64,000 bases of DNA. It comes from CAWCAW01 sp963714125. Lineage in GTDB: Bacteria > Actinomycetota > Acidimicrobiia > Acidimicrobiales > UBA8190. The stretch is from the NCBI GenBank assembly GCA_963714125.1, contig OY970234.1, forward strand, positions 2,170,001 through 2,234,000, in the 5' to 3' direction. The first letter of the stretch is position 1, and every line of letters begins with the position of its first letter. This document shows, in pieces, positions 35,120 to 43,624 of the stretch. The position numbers were made by a program, and so were the translations under genes. Below the pieces are notes generated by a model. It did no database searches, was not told where the DNA came from, and saw only the letters and a list, made by a program, of their open reading frames with translations.

Positions 35120-35674
35120 ATGACCAGCGCGACCAGCTTTCGTCGGATGGACGAGTCGACCGCCGAGCAGTGGGCGACGATCGGCGCCGAGACCTTCGCT
35201 CGCCAGCAACGGGTGGCCACCACCGTCCTCGGCATGCTCGAGGGTCTGTCCCAGGTGGTCGACGGGTTCGCCGTCGACCAGCTCACCCACTCCTTGCAGA
35301 CGGCCACCCGCGCCGAGGAGGCCGGTGCCGACCCACAGATGGTGGTGGCGTCGTTGTGTCACGACATCGGCAAGTTCATCTCGGTGCCCAACCACCCCCG
35401 CATCGCGGCGGAGATTCTGCGTCCGTATGTGAGCGAGGAGATCTTCGCCGTGATCCTGGCCCATCAGGACTTTCAGGGGCGCCACTACTACCACCACTTC
35501 GGTGGTGACCCCGATGCCCGCGAGAAGTACCGCGGGGAACCATGGTTCGCCCTGGCTGAGCAGTTCGCCGACGAGTGGGACCAGACGAGCTTCGACCCCG
35601 ACTACCCCACCAAGCCCTTGTCGCACTTCGAACCGCTGGTGCGCGAGGTGTTCGCCCAGGCGCGCCTCTTTTAA
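35120..35674 (+). CDS. HD-domain protein of the PhnZ/MIOX-like diiron oxygenase type
   Basis: 184 residues. Metal-ligand pattern: HSLQTATRA, the HD pair in SLCHDIGKF, HPRIAAEIL, LAHQDFQGRHYYHH and the late Asp in WDQTSFDPDY. The FQG-HYYHH and WDQ-SFDPDY blocks are characteristic of the subgroup related to PhnZ and myo-inositol oxygenase rather than of ordinary HD phosphohydrolases. Substrate unknown; no phosphonate genes are nearby. ATG 35120 is preceded by AGGGGG. Its stop overlaps the next start (TAATG). Confidence 0.75.
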   Translation: MTSATSFRRMDESTAEQWATIGAETFARQQRVATTVLGMLEGLSQVVDGFAVDQLTHSLQTATRAEEAGADPQMVVASLCHDIGKFISVPNHPRIAAEILRPYVSEEIFAVILAHQDFQGRHYYHHFGGDPDAREKYRGEPWFALAEQFADEWDQTSFDPDYPTKPLSHFEPLVREVFAQARLF

Positions 35675-36498
35675 TGCCCGATATCAAAGCCCTGGCCCCC
35701 TTTACGCGCGCCCGCGCCCGGCATCGGCGCCGCCTCGACGACTTGCGCGGCCTGGTCATGGACCTCGGTCGCGACGACTTCGCCCGTCGTCATCCCGATG
35801 CCGCCTTCGGCCCGGTGGTGGCACTTATCGCCTCGTATGACGAAGTCGACAACATCGGGGCTGTGCTCAAGGCCGTTCCCCACGAGGTCGGCGATCTGGC
35901 CGTGTCCACCTTGGTGGTGGTCGACGGCGGCAACGACGGGACCGAGGAGATCGTGGCCGAGTACGGGGCCTACTGCGCGTCGCTGCCGGTCAACATGGGC
36001 CAAGGGGTGGCCCTTCGCCTCGGGTACGAACTGGCCGCCAAGCACGGTGCCAAGTACGTGGTGACGCTGGATGCCGACGGGCAAAACGACCCGGGTGAAC
36101 TGCCCGAGCTGCTGGAGCCCGTGGTCAACGACGAAGCAGACTTCGTGGTGGCCAGCCGGCGCCTGGGGGTGGATGAGACCACCGACTCGCTGCGTCAAGC
36201 CGGCGTGGTGTTCTTCGCCCGCATCATCAACACCCTGATCGGCGAAAACCTCACCGACACGTCCAACGGTTTTCGGGCGCTACGCATCGAGGTCCTCGAC
36301 AGCGTGAAGCTCGAGCAGGACCAGTACCAGACGGCCGAGCTCATCATCAGCGCGGCGGCACGGGGGTGGCGATTCGCGGAGCGACCCACCATGTGGCACC
36401 CGAGGTCCTCGGGCGAGTCGAAAAAGGGGCACAACGTGTTCTTCGCCTTGCAGTACGCCCGCGTGGTGGCCCGGACCTGGCTGCGCGAACACCGCTAA
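35674..36498 (+). CDS. GT2 family glycosyltransferase (polyprenyl-phosphate sugar synthase type)
   Basis: 274 residues with a GT-A fold: ALIASYDEVDNIGAVL, VVVDGGNDGT, then VTLDADGQNDP as the DxD-like metal site, and a late TAELIISAAARGWRFAE. It resembles dolichyl/polyprenyl-phosphate mannose synthases but lacks a C-terminal membrane anchor. Product: probably a sugar on polyprenyl phosphate for membrane GT-C enzymes. The ATG overlaps the stop of the HD gene. The adjacent downstream gene is a YfhO-type membrane protein, a natural user of such a lipid-linked sugar. Confidence 0.87.
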   Translation: MPDIKALAPFTRARARHRRRLDDLRGLVMDLGRDDFARRHPDAAFGPVVALIASYDEVDNIGAVLKAVPHEVGDLAVSTLVVVDGGNDGTEEIVAEYGAYCASLPVNMGQGVALRLGYELAAKHGAKYVVTLDADGQNDPGELPELLEPVVNDEADFVVASRRLGVDETTDSLRQAGVVFFARIINTLIGENLTDTSNGFRALRIEVLDSVKLEQDQYQTAELIISAAARGWRFAERPTMWHPRSSGESKKGHNVFFALQYARVVARTWLREHR

Positions 36499-36530
36499 CC
36501 GTCACCTCTCCCCGGATCATCGCGCGGCGC

Positions 36531-39323
36531 ATGCCCAGGCCAATTTCGCGTGCCCTGGCAGGCCCGGGTGGCCGGCTGGTGGGTGTCTTTGTGGCGGCCT
36601 CGGCGGCGTGGTTCGGCATCCCGGCCGCCTTCGGCAACACGTGGTTGGTGGGCGACAACCTCATCCAGAACTTCCCGCTGCGCGTGCTCGTCGGCACCGA
36701 CATTCGCAACGGGCATCTGCCTCTGTGGAACCCGTATCTGTGGAGTGGGACACCGTTGCTGGCCGGCTTCAGCGCTGGTGCCGCGTATCCCACCACGCTC
36801 CTGTTCTCCATCCTTCCCGGTGCGTTGGCGTGGGTGGGCAATCAGGTGGTGGTGGAGGTGGTGGCCGCCACCGGGATGATGGCGTTGCTGCGCGTCCTCG
36901 GTCGTTCCTGGACGGCGTCGGGGCTGGGCGCGCTGTCGTTTGCTTACGGCGGTTTCATGGCCGCCCAGGGCGTGCACCTCGACCTGGTCCAGGCCGCGGC
37001 GTGGTTGCCGTGGACGTTTGTCGCCCTCGATCGACTGGCACATCGACCCCAAGGCCGCCCCGCCGCTCCGTGGGTGGCGCTGCTCGGTTTGTCGACCGGG
37101 CTCATGATCCTGGCCGGCGCTACCGAGCCCATCCTCGACGGCGCCATCGCCCTGGTGATCTACGGCGTGTGGCTGCTGTGGCGCACGCCGGGGCGCCGCC
37201 TGTCCTTGCTCATCGGATCGGCGGCCGGGCTGGCGGTGGGTCTTCTCACCGCCGGTGCGCAACTGGTTCCCGGGGCGTTCTTCCAAGCCCAATCCCAACG
37301 CGCTGCGCACACCTATGCGTATTTCGCGTCGGGCTCGATGAACAAGTCACTGACCATTCTCGGTCTTGACCCGTTGTTGCTCGGCGGCGGCCACAGCTTC
37401 CCGCTCTCGTATCTCGGTACGTACAACCTTCCGGAGCTGTCCAGCTATATCGGCATCCTGCCGGTGATGGGGCTCTTCGGCTTGCTGGCGCGGCGCCATC
37501 GCCGTAGTCCGCAGGCGGGCACGTGGTGGATTTGGTACGCCATCTTGCTCGTCGCCCTGGTGATCACGTGGGGGGACTTCACCCCCCTCGGACACCTCTT
37601 CTACAACATCCCGCTCTTCAATCGTCAGCGGTTGGTGAACCGCAACATCCTCGTCATCGACCTCGCTTTGGCCGTGATCTTCGCCACCTGGGTGGATCGC
37701 ATGTTCATGGGCGCCGACAAAGACTCGCCGCCAGCCGATGGAGGCCATCACCGACGTTGGCGATCTGACATGGTGCTCCCCCTCGTGCCCGCCGGCGCAG
37801 TGGTGGCGTTACAAATCGTGATGCTGGCCGGAGGGACCTGGTTCCCCCACTTCCTGCACGTGCCGGCCCAGGTGACCCGGTCCTCGATGTGGCCGCTGGT
37901 GGCCTTCCTCACCATTCCGAGCGCTATCGCCGTGGCTGCCAGTGTCGTGGTGATACGCCGCAAGGCCATCGGGCGTCATCTGCCCGCCGTGTTGGCCGCC
38001 ATCGTCGTCGTCGATCTGGCCGTGTTCAACGTCGTGATCCAAGTCGCCCCCGACCCGTCCGCGGCCACATCGGTCACCAGTGCCTCGGCCAACGCCTTGG
38101 CCGGGGTGGTGTCCGCCTACGGCGGCCGGATCGACGCCGGCACCGTGGCACGCCTGGCCATCTTCAACCCCGACCGCTTCTATCCCGTGGAGACGGATCG
38201 TCTGGGCCAGCCCGACCTCAACATCTTGCGGGCCCTGCCCAGCATCCAGGGCTACGGCGCCCTCGTCTACGGCGGCTACGACGCCGCCACCGGTACCCAC
38301 ACCCAACTCAGCATGAAGAGCACGGAGCTGGCCAACGGCGATCTGGCGCAGCTCGACTTGGGGGTGTTGGTGAGCGTGCCCGAGTATTTCGTGCACCTCG
38401 TGGGCGCGCCACCCAACTTCACGGCCCGCATCACCAACGGGGCCGTGCACATCCCACCTGTCGGGCCGAGCGCGACATCAGTGCCGACGCACTTCGGGCC
38501 CTTGCCGCCCCCGACCGCACCCGGGGACTACTCGATCGTGCCCGCCCCGGCTTCGACGTTGCCGGTGCCCGCCGATGGTGTCGACACCATGTATCTCGGC
38601 ACCGTGGTGTCGGTCACCGGCGTCCAGCTTCCGTTGGCCGCGTCGGCACCGCCCGGCGCCACCGTCGCCGTGGGCGTGCTGGCCCCGAGCGGTCGCACCA
38701 CGTGGATCGGCTCGGCGCCGCTCACGGGCACGGTGGTGTCATTTCACCTGCGCCGGCCCACGGCGGCGAGCGGCATCGTGCTTCGATCCAGCGTGACGGG
38801 TTCGGGCGTCTACGACGCTCCCGTGGTGCGCACCGCCGGCCAAGGCACCTACCGCGTGGACGGGTCGTTGCGCGACATCGTGACCACACCGCGCTGGACC
38901 TTCGCTCGCATGGTGGGCCTCTTCCCTGCTTTCACCGAACCATCGTCGGGTCCGGCCTGGGTGGTCGGGGGCCTCGGGCGAGCCACGGTGGTATCGAGCA
39001 CACCGTGGGGCACGCAGACCATCAAGGTGACGGCGTCGTCCTCGGTCACCTTGATACGCGACGAGGCATTCGACGAAGGATGGCAAGCCACCATTTCTCC
39101 GGGGGGGCCGGCCACCGTGCACCGCCGCGCCCTTGTGCAGGCGGTCAGTGTTCCCGCCGGCACGCACGACGTCACCTTCTTCTACCAACCCCATCGCGTG
39201 CTCGAGGGCTTCGCCGCCACCACCGCCGGGCTCATTGCCTTGCTCGGTCTGGTGCTGTGGGGCCCCCTGACGCGACGGCGCCGAGACCGCCAGGGCCGTC
39301 AGGGCGAGAGCGCGCCGGCTTAG
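36531..39323 (+). CDS. YfhO-like large membrane protein (GT-C type)
   Basis: About 930 residues. The first loop after the N-terminal helix has VGDNLIQNFPLRV and LWNPYLWSGTPLLAGFSAG, the conserved YfhO loop. About twelve membrane segments follow to about residue 520, then a large extracytoplasmic beta-rich part, and a last membrane helix (GFAATTAGLIALLGLVLWGP) before a basic tail. YfhO proteins take sugars from polyprenyl carriers and glycosylate cell-envelope polymers. ATG 36531 is just before the first helix; the frame is open from 36366 but overlaps the GT2 gene. Confidence 0.85.
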   Translation: MPRPISRALAGPGGRLVGVFVAASAAWFGIPAAFGNTWLVGDNLIQNFPLRVLVGTDIRNGHLPLWNPYLWSGTPLLAGFSAGAAYPTTLLFSILPGALAWVGNQVVVEVVAATGMMALLRVLGRSWTASGLGALSFAYGGFMAAQGVHLDLVQAAAWLPWTFVALDRLAHRPQGRPAAPWVALLGLSTGLMILAGATEPILDGAIALVIYGVWLLWRTPGRRLSLLIGSAAGLAVGLLTAGAQLVPGAFFQAQSQRAAHTYAYFASGSMNKSLTILGLDPLLLGGGHSFPLSYLGTYNLPELSSYIGILPVMGLFGLLARRHRRSPQAGTWWIWYAILLVALVITWGDFTPLGHLFYNIPLFNRQRLVNRNILVIDLALAVIFATWVDRMFMGADKDSPPADGGHHRRWRSDMVLPLVPAGAVVALQIVMLAGGTWFPHFLHVPAQVTRSSMWPLVAFLTIPSAIAVAASVVVIRRKAIGRHLPAVLAAIVVVDLAVFNVVIQVAPDPSAATSVTSASANALAGVVSAYGGRIDAGTVARLAIFNPDRFYPVETDRLGQPDLNILRALPSIQGYGALVYGGYDAATGTHTQLSMKSTELANGDLAQLDLGVLVSVPEYFVHLVGAPPNFTARITNGAVHIPPVGPSATSVPTHFGPLPPPTAPGDYSIVPAPASTLPVPADGVDTMYLGTVVSVTGVQLPLAASAPPGATVAVGVLAPSGRTTWIGSAPLTGTVVSFHLRRPTAASGIVLRSSVTGSGVYDAPVVRTAGQGTYRVDGSLRDIVTTPRWTFARMVGLFPAFTEPSSGPAWVVGGLGRATVVSSTPWGTQTIKVTASSSVTLIRDEAFDEGWQATISPGGPATVHRRALVQAVSVPAGTHDVTFFYQPHRVLEGFAATTAGLIALLGLVLWGPLTRRRRDRQGRQGESAPA

Positions 39324-40093
39324 CGGGCGTTGCTGCGACCGGCCCGGGTCTGGGCCTCGTCGAACAGGCGCTGGAGCTCAGCGCGCAAGTGTTCGGTCAC
39401 TTCGTGGACCTGGTGGCGCGGCACGCGTCCCTTGCTTGAGCGTGCCGGCGCGGGTATAGCCGCACCCACCACCAGATGCACCTTGACCGGTCGAATGAAC
39501 TTCGAGCCCTTGGGCATGGCCTCGGCGGTGCCCCCGATGCCGATGGGGATGATGGGTGCGCCCGTGCGGGCCGCCAGGAAAGCGGCCCCTTCATGGAGCT
39601 CCTCGATGACCGGTCCCGAGCGGCGCGTGCCTTCGGGAAACAAGATGAGCGCGTCACCGTGCTCGAGGACGGCTTGGGCCCGATCGAGCGCCAGGCGATC
39701 GGCTCCGTCGCGATGCACCGGAAATGCGCCCACCGATTCAAGGAAGCTGCCCAGTCGCGGCGAATTCCACAAGTCATCTTTGGCCATGTAGAAGATCTTG
39801 CGTTTGGTGACCTCAGACGCCACGAAGAAGTCCATGAAGCTGCGGTGCACGGGCGCCAGGATCACCGGTCCGCTCGTGGGCACCACCGACGCGCCGTCGA
39901 CCTCCACGCGCCAGTAGCCGCGATTGATGGCGTGCACGAGGATCCGCAGGAACCGGTAGGCGAAGGGGGGGAGCCCCAGCCGCACCTGACGTTTGGCGGG
40001 GCCGTCGACCGGAGCGGGACTCTGGACCGACGCGGGGCTGGGCACGGGGGTGAGGCCGTCGACCGGTGGCGTCGCCGCGTCGCTCATCGACAT
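39320..40093 (-). CDS. 1-acylglycerol-3-phosphate acyltransferase (PlsC family)
   Basis: 257 residues with the acyltransferase motifs HRSFMD (His-x4-Asp), the mid block VGAFPVHRDGADR, FPEGTRR and a late PIIPIGIGG. It acylates lysophosphatidic acid on the inner face of the membrane. The first 40 residues are Pro-rich and variable. ATG 40087 overlaps the cmk stop (ATGA); ATG 40093 is two codons further upstream. A PlsC-like gene directly after cmk is a familiar Gram-positive arrangement. Confidence 0.9.
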   Translation of the reverse strand: MSMSDAATPPVDGLTPVPSPASVQSPAPVDGPAKRQVRLGLPPFAYRFLRILVHAINRGYWRVEVDGASVVPTSGPVILAPVHRSFMDFFVASEVTKRKIFYMAKDDLWNSPRLGSFLESVGAFPVHRDGADRLALDRAQAVLEHGDALILFPEGTRRSGPVIEELHEGAAFLAARTGAPIIPIGIGGTAEAMPKGSKFIRPVKVHLVVGAAIPAPARSSKGRVPRHQVHEVTEHLRAELQRLFDEAQTRAGRSNAR

Positions 40094-40731
40094 CCCAGCA
40101 CCTCCTGGACGATCGACTCCACGCTCCGGTTGGTGGAGTCGACGACGAGGGCGTCCTCGGCTGCGTCCTGGGCCGATGGTAGCGGGGAGGCTCGCCGCGT
40201 TGAGTCCAGGTGGTCGCGCCGGCGGAGCTGGGCGGCGATCTCCTGCACCGAGCGCCCGTCGCCTCGTTCGGCGGCCCGGCGCCGGGCCCGCTCATCGGCC
40301 GACGCCGTCAGGTAGATCTTGAGATCGGCGTGGGGGAGCACGACGGTCCCGATATCGCGCCCTTCGACCACTCCCCCGCCATGGCTGGCCACCCAGACCT
40401 GTTGGCGGCGCACCATCTCCTCACGGACGCGGGGATTGGCGGCCACGATGGACACCGCCGAATCCACTTCGGCGCTGCGTATGACGTCGGTGGCGTCGAG
40501 GCCGTCCACGATGACCCGCTCGTCGACATCGAGCTTCATGGCCTGGGCCATGTCGGCCACGGCGTCGGCGTCCTCCAGATCGATCCCGCCGTGCAGGGCC
40601 AACCAGGCCACGGCCCGGTACATGGCGCCGGTGTCGAGACGCTCGAGGCCGAGGCGCAGGGCCATGGCCCGGCCCAAGGTGGACTTGCCCGCCCCGGCCG
40701 GACCGTCGATGGCCACGGTGGTGATGGTCAT
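40084..40731 (-). CDS. cmk: Cytidylate kinase
   Basis: 215 residues. P-loop DGPAGAGKST, then LDTGAMYRAVAW and VVEGRDIGTVVLP, the CMP-binding signature, and the lid region SADERARRRAAERG. It phosphorylates CMP and dCMP. ATG 40731 overlaps the aroA stop (ATGA), so the two are coupled; the longer frame to 40815 would run into aroA and is not used. Confidence 0.95.
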   Translation of the reverse strand: MTITTVAIDGPAGAGKSTLGRAMALRLGLERLDTGAMYRAVAWLALHGGIDLEDADAVADMAQAMKLDVDERVIVDGLDATDVIRSAEVDSAVSIVAANPRVREEMVRRQQVWVASHGGGVVEGRDIGTVVLPHADLKIYLTASADERARRRAAERGDGRSVQEIAAQLRRRDHLDSTRRASPLPSAQDAAEDALVVDSTNRSVESIVQEVLGCR

Positions 40732-42161
40732 GGCGCACCGGTTTCGGCGCCGATACCCCCGAGCCGGGTCAGGTCGGCGCCGAAGGCCGGGTAGCTGGTG
40801 GCCACGGCCTGCCACCCGCTCACCACGGTGCGGTCGCCGGCGGCGTGGCGGCGGGCGGCCAGGCCGGCGATGGCGGCCGCCATGGCCATGCGGTGGTCGC
40901 CGCGGGCGTCGAGTGTTCCCGGGACGAGATGATCGACGCCGGTCACGAGAAGATCGTCACCGACAACCTCAGCGTGGGCACCGAAGGCCCGCACCAGCTC
41001 GGCGGTACCGGTCAGGCGATCGGACTCCTTGACGCGCAGCTCAGCCATGTGACGGAACTCGGTGGTCCCCTGCGCGCCGGCGGCCGCCACCGCCAACACC
41101 GGTACCTCATCGAGGCCGGTGATTTCGGCGGCGTCGACGACAGTGCCGTGCAGGGGCCTGGAGCGTACGGTGACATGGGCGCTGGTCTCGAGGCCGGCGC
41201 CCTGGGCGACGTCACCTTCGTGGATATCGGCCCCCATGCGCCGCAACACGTCGAGGAAGCCCCGGCGAGCAGGGCCTACGTAGACGTGCTCGATGGTGAG
41301 CTCACTGTCGGGCACGATGCAGCCGGCCACCACCCAAAAGGCGGCCTGGGACGGATCGCCGGGAACGTCGAGGTCGAAGCCGTGCAGCATCGAAGGCCGC
41401 AGCCGAATGACGTGGTCGGTGCCGGCGTCGTCCTGCTCGAGGGTGACCGAGATGTCCGCCCCGCACCGCGCCAGGAGCTCCTCGGTGTGGGCACGGGTGG
41501 GCACGCGTTCGCGTACCACGGTCTCGCCGTGGGCCCGCAGCCCGGCCAACAGCACGCACGACTTCACCTGGGCGCTGGCCATGGGCGGGCGGTAGTCGAT
41601 GGCGGTGAGATTCCCGCCCCCAATCTTCAGGGGAGGCAGGCAGCGTTCGCCGCGTCCGTCGACGGTCGCCCCCATGGCGCGCAGGGGTTCGGCCACGCGG
41701 TCCATGGGTCGCGCCGACAATGACGGATCACCGGTGAGCTCGGTGGACCACGGCCATCCGGCGAGGAGGCCGGCGATCAAACGCATGGTCGTTCCCGAGT
41801 TGCCGAGGTCGAGGGGGCCCGCCGGGGCATGCAGGCGCTCGCTCCCGCCTGTCACTACGACGGCGGCGAGGCTGGCGGGGTCGGCGGGGTCGGCGGGGTC
41901 GGCGGGGTCGGCGGGGCCGGCGGGGTCGGGCTGGATGGTCGCACCCATGGCCTCGATGGCGGCGGCGGTGGCGCCTACGTCCTCACCAGTAGAAAGACCG
42001 CGCAGATGCGACGGACCCTCGGCTACGGCGGCGAGGAGCAGGGCCCGATGGGAGATCGACTTGTCGCCGGGCACCCGCACCCGGCCCCGCAGGGACCGGC
42101 CGCCTTCGACGACGAAGGTGGCGTTGGTCGCGGCGGGCGGCGGTTGGGCCGGCGCACTCAT
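40728..42161 (-). CDS. aroA: 3-phosphoshikimate 1-carboxyvinyltransferase (EPSP synthase)
   Basis: 477 residues, longer than the usual 430 or so. Motifs: PGDKSISHRALLLAA for PEP and shikimate phosphate, LDLGNSGTTMRL, and late RVKESDRL and DHRMAMA. Sixth step of the shikimate pathway. An insertion near residue 80 (AGPADPADPADPADPAS) is encoded by a 9-base tandem repeat and falls between secondary structure elements on the first domain. The ATG overlaps the tyrA stop (ATGA). Confidence 0.95.
   Translation of the reverse strand: MSAPAQPPPAATNATFVVEGGRSLRGRVRVPGDKSISHRALLLAAVAEGPSHLRGLSTGEDVGATAAAIEAMGATIQPDPAGPADPADPADPADPASLAAVVVTGGSERLHAPAGPLDLGNSGTTMRLIAGLLAGWPWSTELTGDPSLSARPMDRVAEPLRAMGATVDGRGERCLPPLKIGGGNLTAIDYRPPMASAQVKSCVLLAGLRAHGETVVRERVPTRAHTEELLARCGADISVTLEQDDAGTDHVIRLRPSMLHGFDLDVPGDPSQAAFWVVAGCIVPDSELTIEHVYVGPARRGFLDVLRRMGADIHEGDVAQGAGLETSAHVTVRSRPLHGTVVDAAEITGLDEVPVLAVAAAGAQGTTEFRHMAELRVKESDRLTGTAELVRAFGAHAEVVGDDLLVTGVDHLVPGTLDARGDHRMAMAAAIAGLAARRHAAGDRTVVSGWQAVATSYPAFGADLTRLGGIGAETGAP
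41874..41927. repeat. 9-base tandem repeat, six copies, inside aroA
   Basis: Six units of ggcggggtc on the plus strand, the fifth with one change (ggcggggcc). On the coding strand they give repeated Pro-Ala-Asp (one unit Pro-Ala-Gly). Copy-number change would keep the frame. Confidence 0.93.
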
Positions 42162-43264
42162 GCCAAGGGCCGAGACGTCGAGCGGTAGCCGCGTTCGGCC
42201 AACGCGTCGGCCAGCGTGCTCACCGACTCGGCGTCGACCACCACCACGAGCACGCCGCGATCGCCCTCGGCGCTGTGGGCGATCTCGAGGTCGCTGATGT
42301 TGACACCCAAATCTCCGGCCAGTGTGGTGATCTCGGCCAGGACGCCGGGGCGGTCCGGCACCGGCACGCGCACTTCGGCCAACCGCTCCGGCCGCACGGC
42401 GTGGGCCGGCAAGGAACGGCGGGCCACTGATGCGGTGCCGAGCGATTCGAGGAGCCCGGAGCGATCGGCCGTGGCCACCATGTCGCGCATGGCGCTGAGT
42501 TCCGCCAGCAGCACGTCGAAAGCAGAGACGATGGCGGCGGCGTTTTCCGTGCACAGGTCGGGCCAGATGCCGGGATGACCAGCGGCCACTCGGGTCATGT
42601 CGCGAAACCCGCCGGCGGCCAGGCGTAACAAGGCGGCGTGCTGCTCGGCCATGCGGTCAGCCACGTTCATGAGCGTGGCGGCGGTCAGATGGGGCACGTG
42701 CGACACCACCGCCACCAGCGTGTCGTGCTGGGCCGGCGACAGGGCCAGGACCTCGGCCCCGAGCGTGCTCACCACGGCTCGCAGCCGGGCAAAAGCATCG
42801 GGATCGGTCTCTTGGGTAGGGGTGAGTACCCACGTCGCCCCCACGAACAGGTCGGCATCGGCGCCGTCCACCCCGATCTGCTCGGATCCCGCCATGGGAT
42901 GGCCGCCCACAAAGCGGGGATGGTCGACGGCGTCGGTGACGGGGACCTTGACGCCCGCCACGTCGGTGACGATGGCGTCGGGTCGCAGCCCCGGCTGAGC
43001 GAGCACGGCGCGGGCTTCATCGGCGGCGACGGACAGCGGAGTGGCGATGAAAGTGATTTCGGCGTCGGGGTCGCTGCCTATGGCATCCAAGGCGCCGCGG
43101 GCCATGGCTCGGTCGCTGTGGACACGACGCGCGTCGCGCCCGGTGACGTACCAGCCCCGGGCGCGCAGGGCCAGGGCCACGGAGCCGCCGATGAGTCCGG
43201 TGCCTACAACCGCAGCGCGGCCCGCTGAGCCCGGTGCCGGGGCGTCACTCGGGAAGGTCGTCAT
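42158..43264 (-). CDS. tyrA: Prephenate dehydrogenase with C-terminal ACT domain
   Basis: 368 residues. N-terminal NAD-binding motif VVGTGLIGGSVALAL, then DVAGVK, GGHPMAGSE and the helical dimer domain (SHVPHLTAATL, AGGFRDMTRVA). From about residue 285 there is an ACT domain (VRVPVPDRPGVLAEITTLAGDLG), a regulatory module that suggests feedback by an aromatic amino acid. The ATG lies inside the 3' end of aroH (about 20 bases overlap), with GGGGA as ribosome site. Forms tyrosine-pathway 4-hydroxyphenylpyruvate. Confidence 0.94.
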   Translation of the reverse strand: MTTFPSDAPAPGSAGRAAVVGTGLIGGSVALALRARGWYVTGRDARRVHSDRAMARGALDAIGSDPDAEITFIATPLSVAADEARAVLAQPGLRPDAIVTDVAGVKVPVTDAVDHPRFVGGHPMAGSEQIGVDGADADLFVGATWVLTPTQETDPDAFARLRAVVSTLGAEVLALSPAQHDTLVAVVSHVPHLTAATLMNVADRMAEQHAALLRLAAGGFRDMTRVAAGHPGIWPDLCTENAAAIVSAFDVLLAELSAMRDMVATADRSGLLESLGTASVARRSLPAHAVRPERLAEVRVPVPDRPGVLAEITTLAGDLGVNISDLEIAHSAEGDRGVLVVVVDAESVSTLADALAERGYRSTSRPLA

Positions 43265-43613
43265 TGAGTCCCCGGGCACCCTCGAGGTAGACGTGGTGCA
43301 ACTCGGCGCGCGTGCGCTCGGTGTTGATGTGCATGAGCACCCGTACGCAGCGCGCCGTGGAGCCCACGATGTCGAGCTCGCGCGCACACAGCAGAGGAAG
43401 ATCGCCCATACCCATGTCGCGCGCCGCGGTGGCGGGGAACTTCGAGACGAGGTCGCCGGTGGCGGTGAACAGGATGCTGATGATGTCGTCGTGGACCAGC
43501 TCGTTGCGGGTCAGCAGGGCGGTCAGCAGGGCTTGCGTGCGGGCCGAAATGTCCTGCGGAGTATCGATGTCGACCGTGGTGGCACCGCGCAAGGCTCTGA
43601 CAGTGAGGGGCAT
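43245..43613 (-). CDS. aroH: Chorismate mutase, AroH type
   Basis: 122 residues of the trimeric AroH fold: VRALRGATTVD with the key Arg, then LLTRNELVHDDIISILFTATGDL and RCVRVLMHIN, with Arg in the active-site position. Converts chorismate to prephenate, the substrate of the overlapping tyrA product. Position between rluB and tyrA makes a compact aromatic amino acid group with aroA. Confidence 0.95.
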   Translation of the reverse strand: MPLTVRALRGATTVDIDTPQDISARTQALLTALLTRNELVHDDIISILFTATGDLVSKFPATAARDMGMGDLPLLCARELDIVGSTARCVRVLMHINTERTRAELHHVYLEGARGLNDDLPE

Positions 43614-43624
43614 GGCGTCGAATG

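Noticed and set aside
36366..36530. Longer N-terminus for the YfhO-like protein
   Set aside because: It overlaps the end of the GT2 gene, and the extra residues are not hydrophobic or conserved in character. ATG 36531 stands just before the first membrane helix.
42162..42554. N-terminal extension of AroA upstream of the ATG overlapping tyrA
   Set aside because: It lies wholly within tyrA in another frame and has an Arg/Gly/His-rich shadow composition. The ATGA overlap start fits the family.
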